In this document: piece after piece, positions 20,960-21,053 of the stretch
How positions within the stretch are numbered: position 1 is the first letter of the stretch
How the letters are laid out: each line of letters starts with the position of its first letter
Assembly: GCA_025360665.1 (NCBI GenBank)
Contig: JANYBU010000072.1
Location: 1-21,053, forward strand
Length of the DNA: 21,053 nucleotides
Source of the DNA: Nitrospira sp.
Lineage (GTDB): Bacteria > Nitrospirota > Nitrospiria > Nitrospirales > Nitrospiraceae
Reading direction: 5' to 3'
The notes under the pieces: generated by a model
Databases searched by the model: none
What the model was told of the DNA's origin: nothing
What the model saw: the letters and a program-made list of their open reading frames with translations, nothing else
Made by a program: the position numbers and the translations under genes

Positions 20960-21053
20960 TCATATCGGGTCGAGCATGCAGGTGAGGACTTTGAGGCGCA
21001 GGTACTCCTCGTCACGTAGGCCGTAGCTGCGCCGCTGCATGACGCGGATCTTG
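20960..21053 (-). CDS. ISL3-family transposase, C-terminal fragment (runs off window)
   Basis: The last 30 codons are visible on the minus strand: KIRVMQRRSYGLRDEEYLRL followed by KVLTCMLDPI and TGA (20962-20960). The pattern KI(R/K)V..R.(S/A)YG.RD.EY..L(K/R)(V/I)L is the characteristic C-terminal tail of IS204/IS1001/ISL3 transposases. The remainder lies beyond base 21053, so completeness of the element cannot be judged. Confidence 0.7.
   Translation of the reverse strand, partial: KIRVMQRRSYGLRDEEYLRLKVLTCMLDPI

Overview
The window reads as a chromosomal stretch of a G+C-rich, Gram-negative-type bacterium: lipoproteins with lipoboxes, an outer-membrane barrel ending in Phe, and cleavable signal peptides. 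The general resemblance of the proteins and the dense intergenic repeats make a Nitrospira-like (Nitrospirota) organism my best guess, but this is inference; there is no rRNA or other diagnostic marker. Most genes are housekeeping or accessory metabolism. What stands out is the DNA between them.

Layout. 1-2136: 3' part of a biotin-carrying carboxylase (pyruvate carboxylase B / oxaloacetate decarboxylase type), overlapped by an alpha/beta-hydrolase lipoprotein. 2313-4510: a lipoprotein thiol peroxidase lacking the usual resolving Cys, then a soluble transhydrogenase (SthA). 4649-5317: TenA. 5318-7013: a low-coding region with a long inverted repeat, a branched palindromic element, one lower-G+C orphan gene (winged-helix-like C-terminus) and an antitoxin-like small ORF. 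7092-8880: a FlgO-like exported protein and thiD, closely spaced behind a good sigma70-type promoter. 9099-10379: an orphan heme-copper-oxidase-like membrane protein between mirror-image repeats. 10616-13167: a second hydrolase, a 3-TM protein and a secreted FN3 protein. 13654-16644, minus strand: FGE-like protein, methyltransferase, MOSC protein and PrmA. 16894-18768: a membrane-anchored MutS-family ATPase. 18861-20610, minus strand: a TraF/FadL-like barrel protein followed by a DUF799-like lipoprotein. 20960-21053: the end of an ISL3-like transposase running off the window.

The main discovery candidate is a family of about 125-nt hairpin elements: seven copies, some degenerate, plus end fragments, between 8.88 and 16.85 kb. 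They share a terminal stem carrying a conserved C.C mismatch, a conserved asymmetric internal loop (AAGGCCGCAG opposite CGAGAACG) and a distal stem whose sequence changes between copies while pairing is kept. Copies sit exactly at gene ends. Four genes (thiD, the FN3 gene, the FGE-like gene and the methyltransferase) have stop codons at or inside an element edge, and the FGE-like gene appears to begin inside another copy, which encodes its signal peptide.

A second pattern is a set of short period-7 or period-8 arrays in at least four intergenic gaps (3.0, 4.5, 11.4 and 15.2 kb). Each has direct units followed by reverse-complement units, and each has a different unit sequence. They resemble in style the heptanucleotide STRR repeats known from cyanobacteria.
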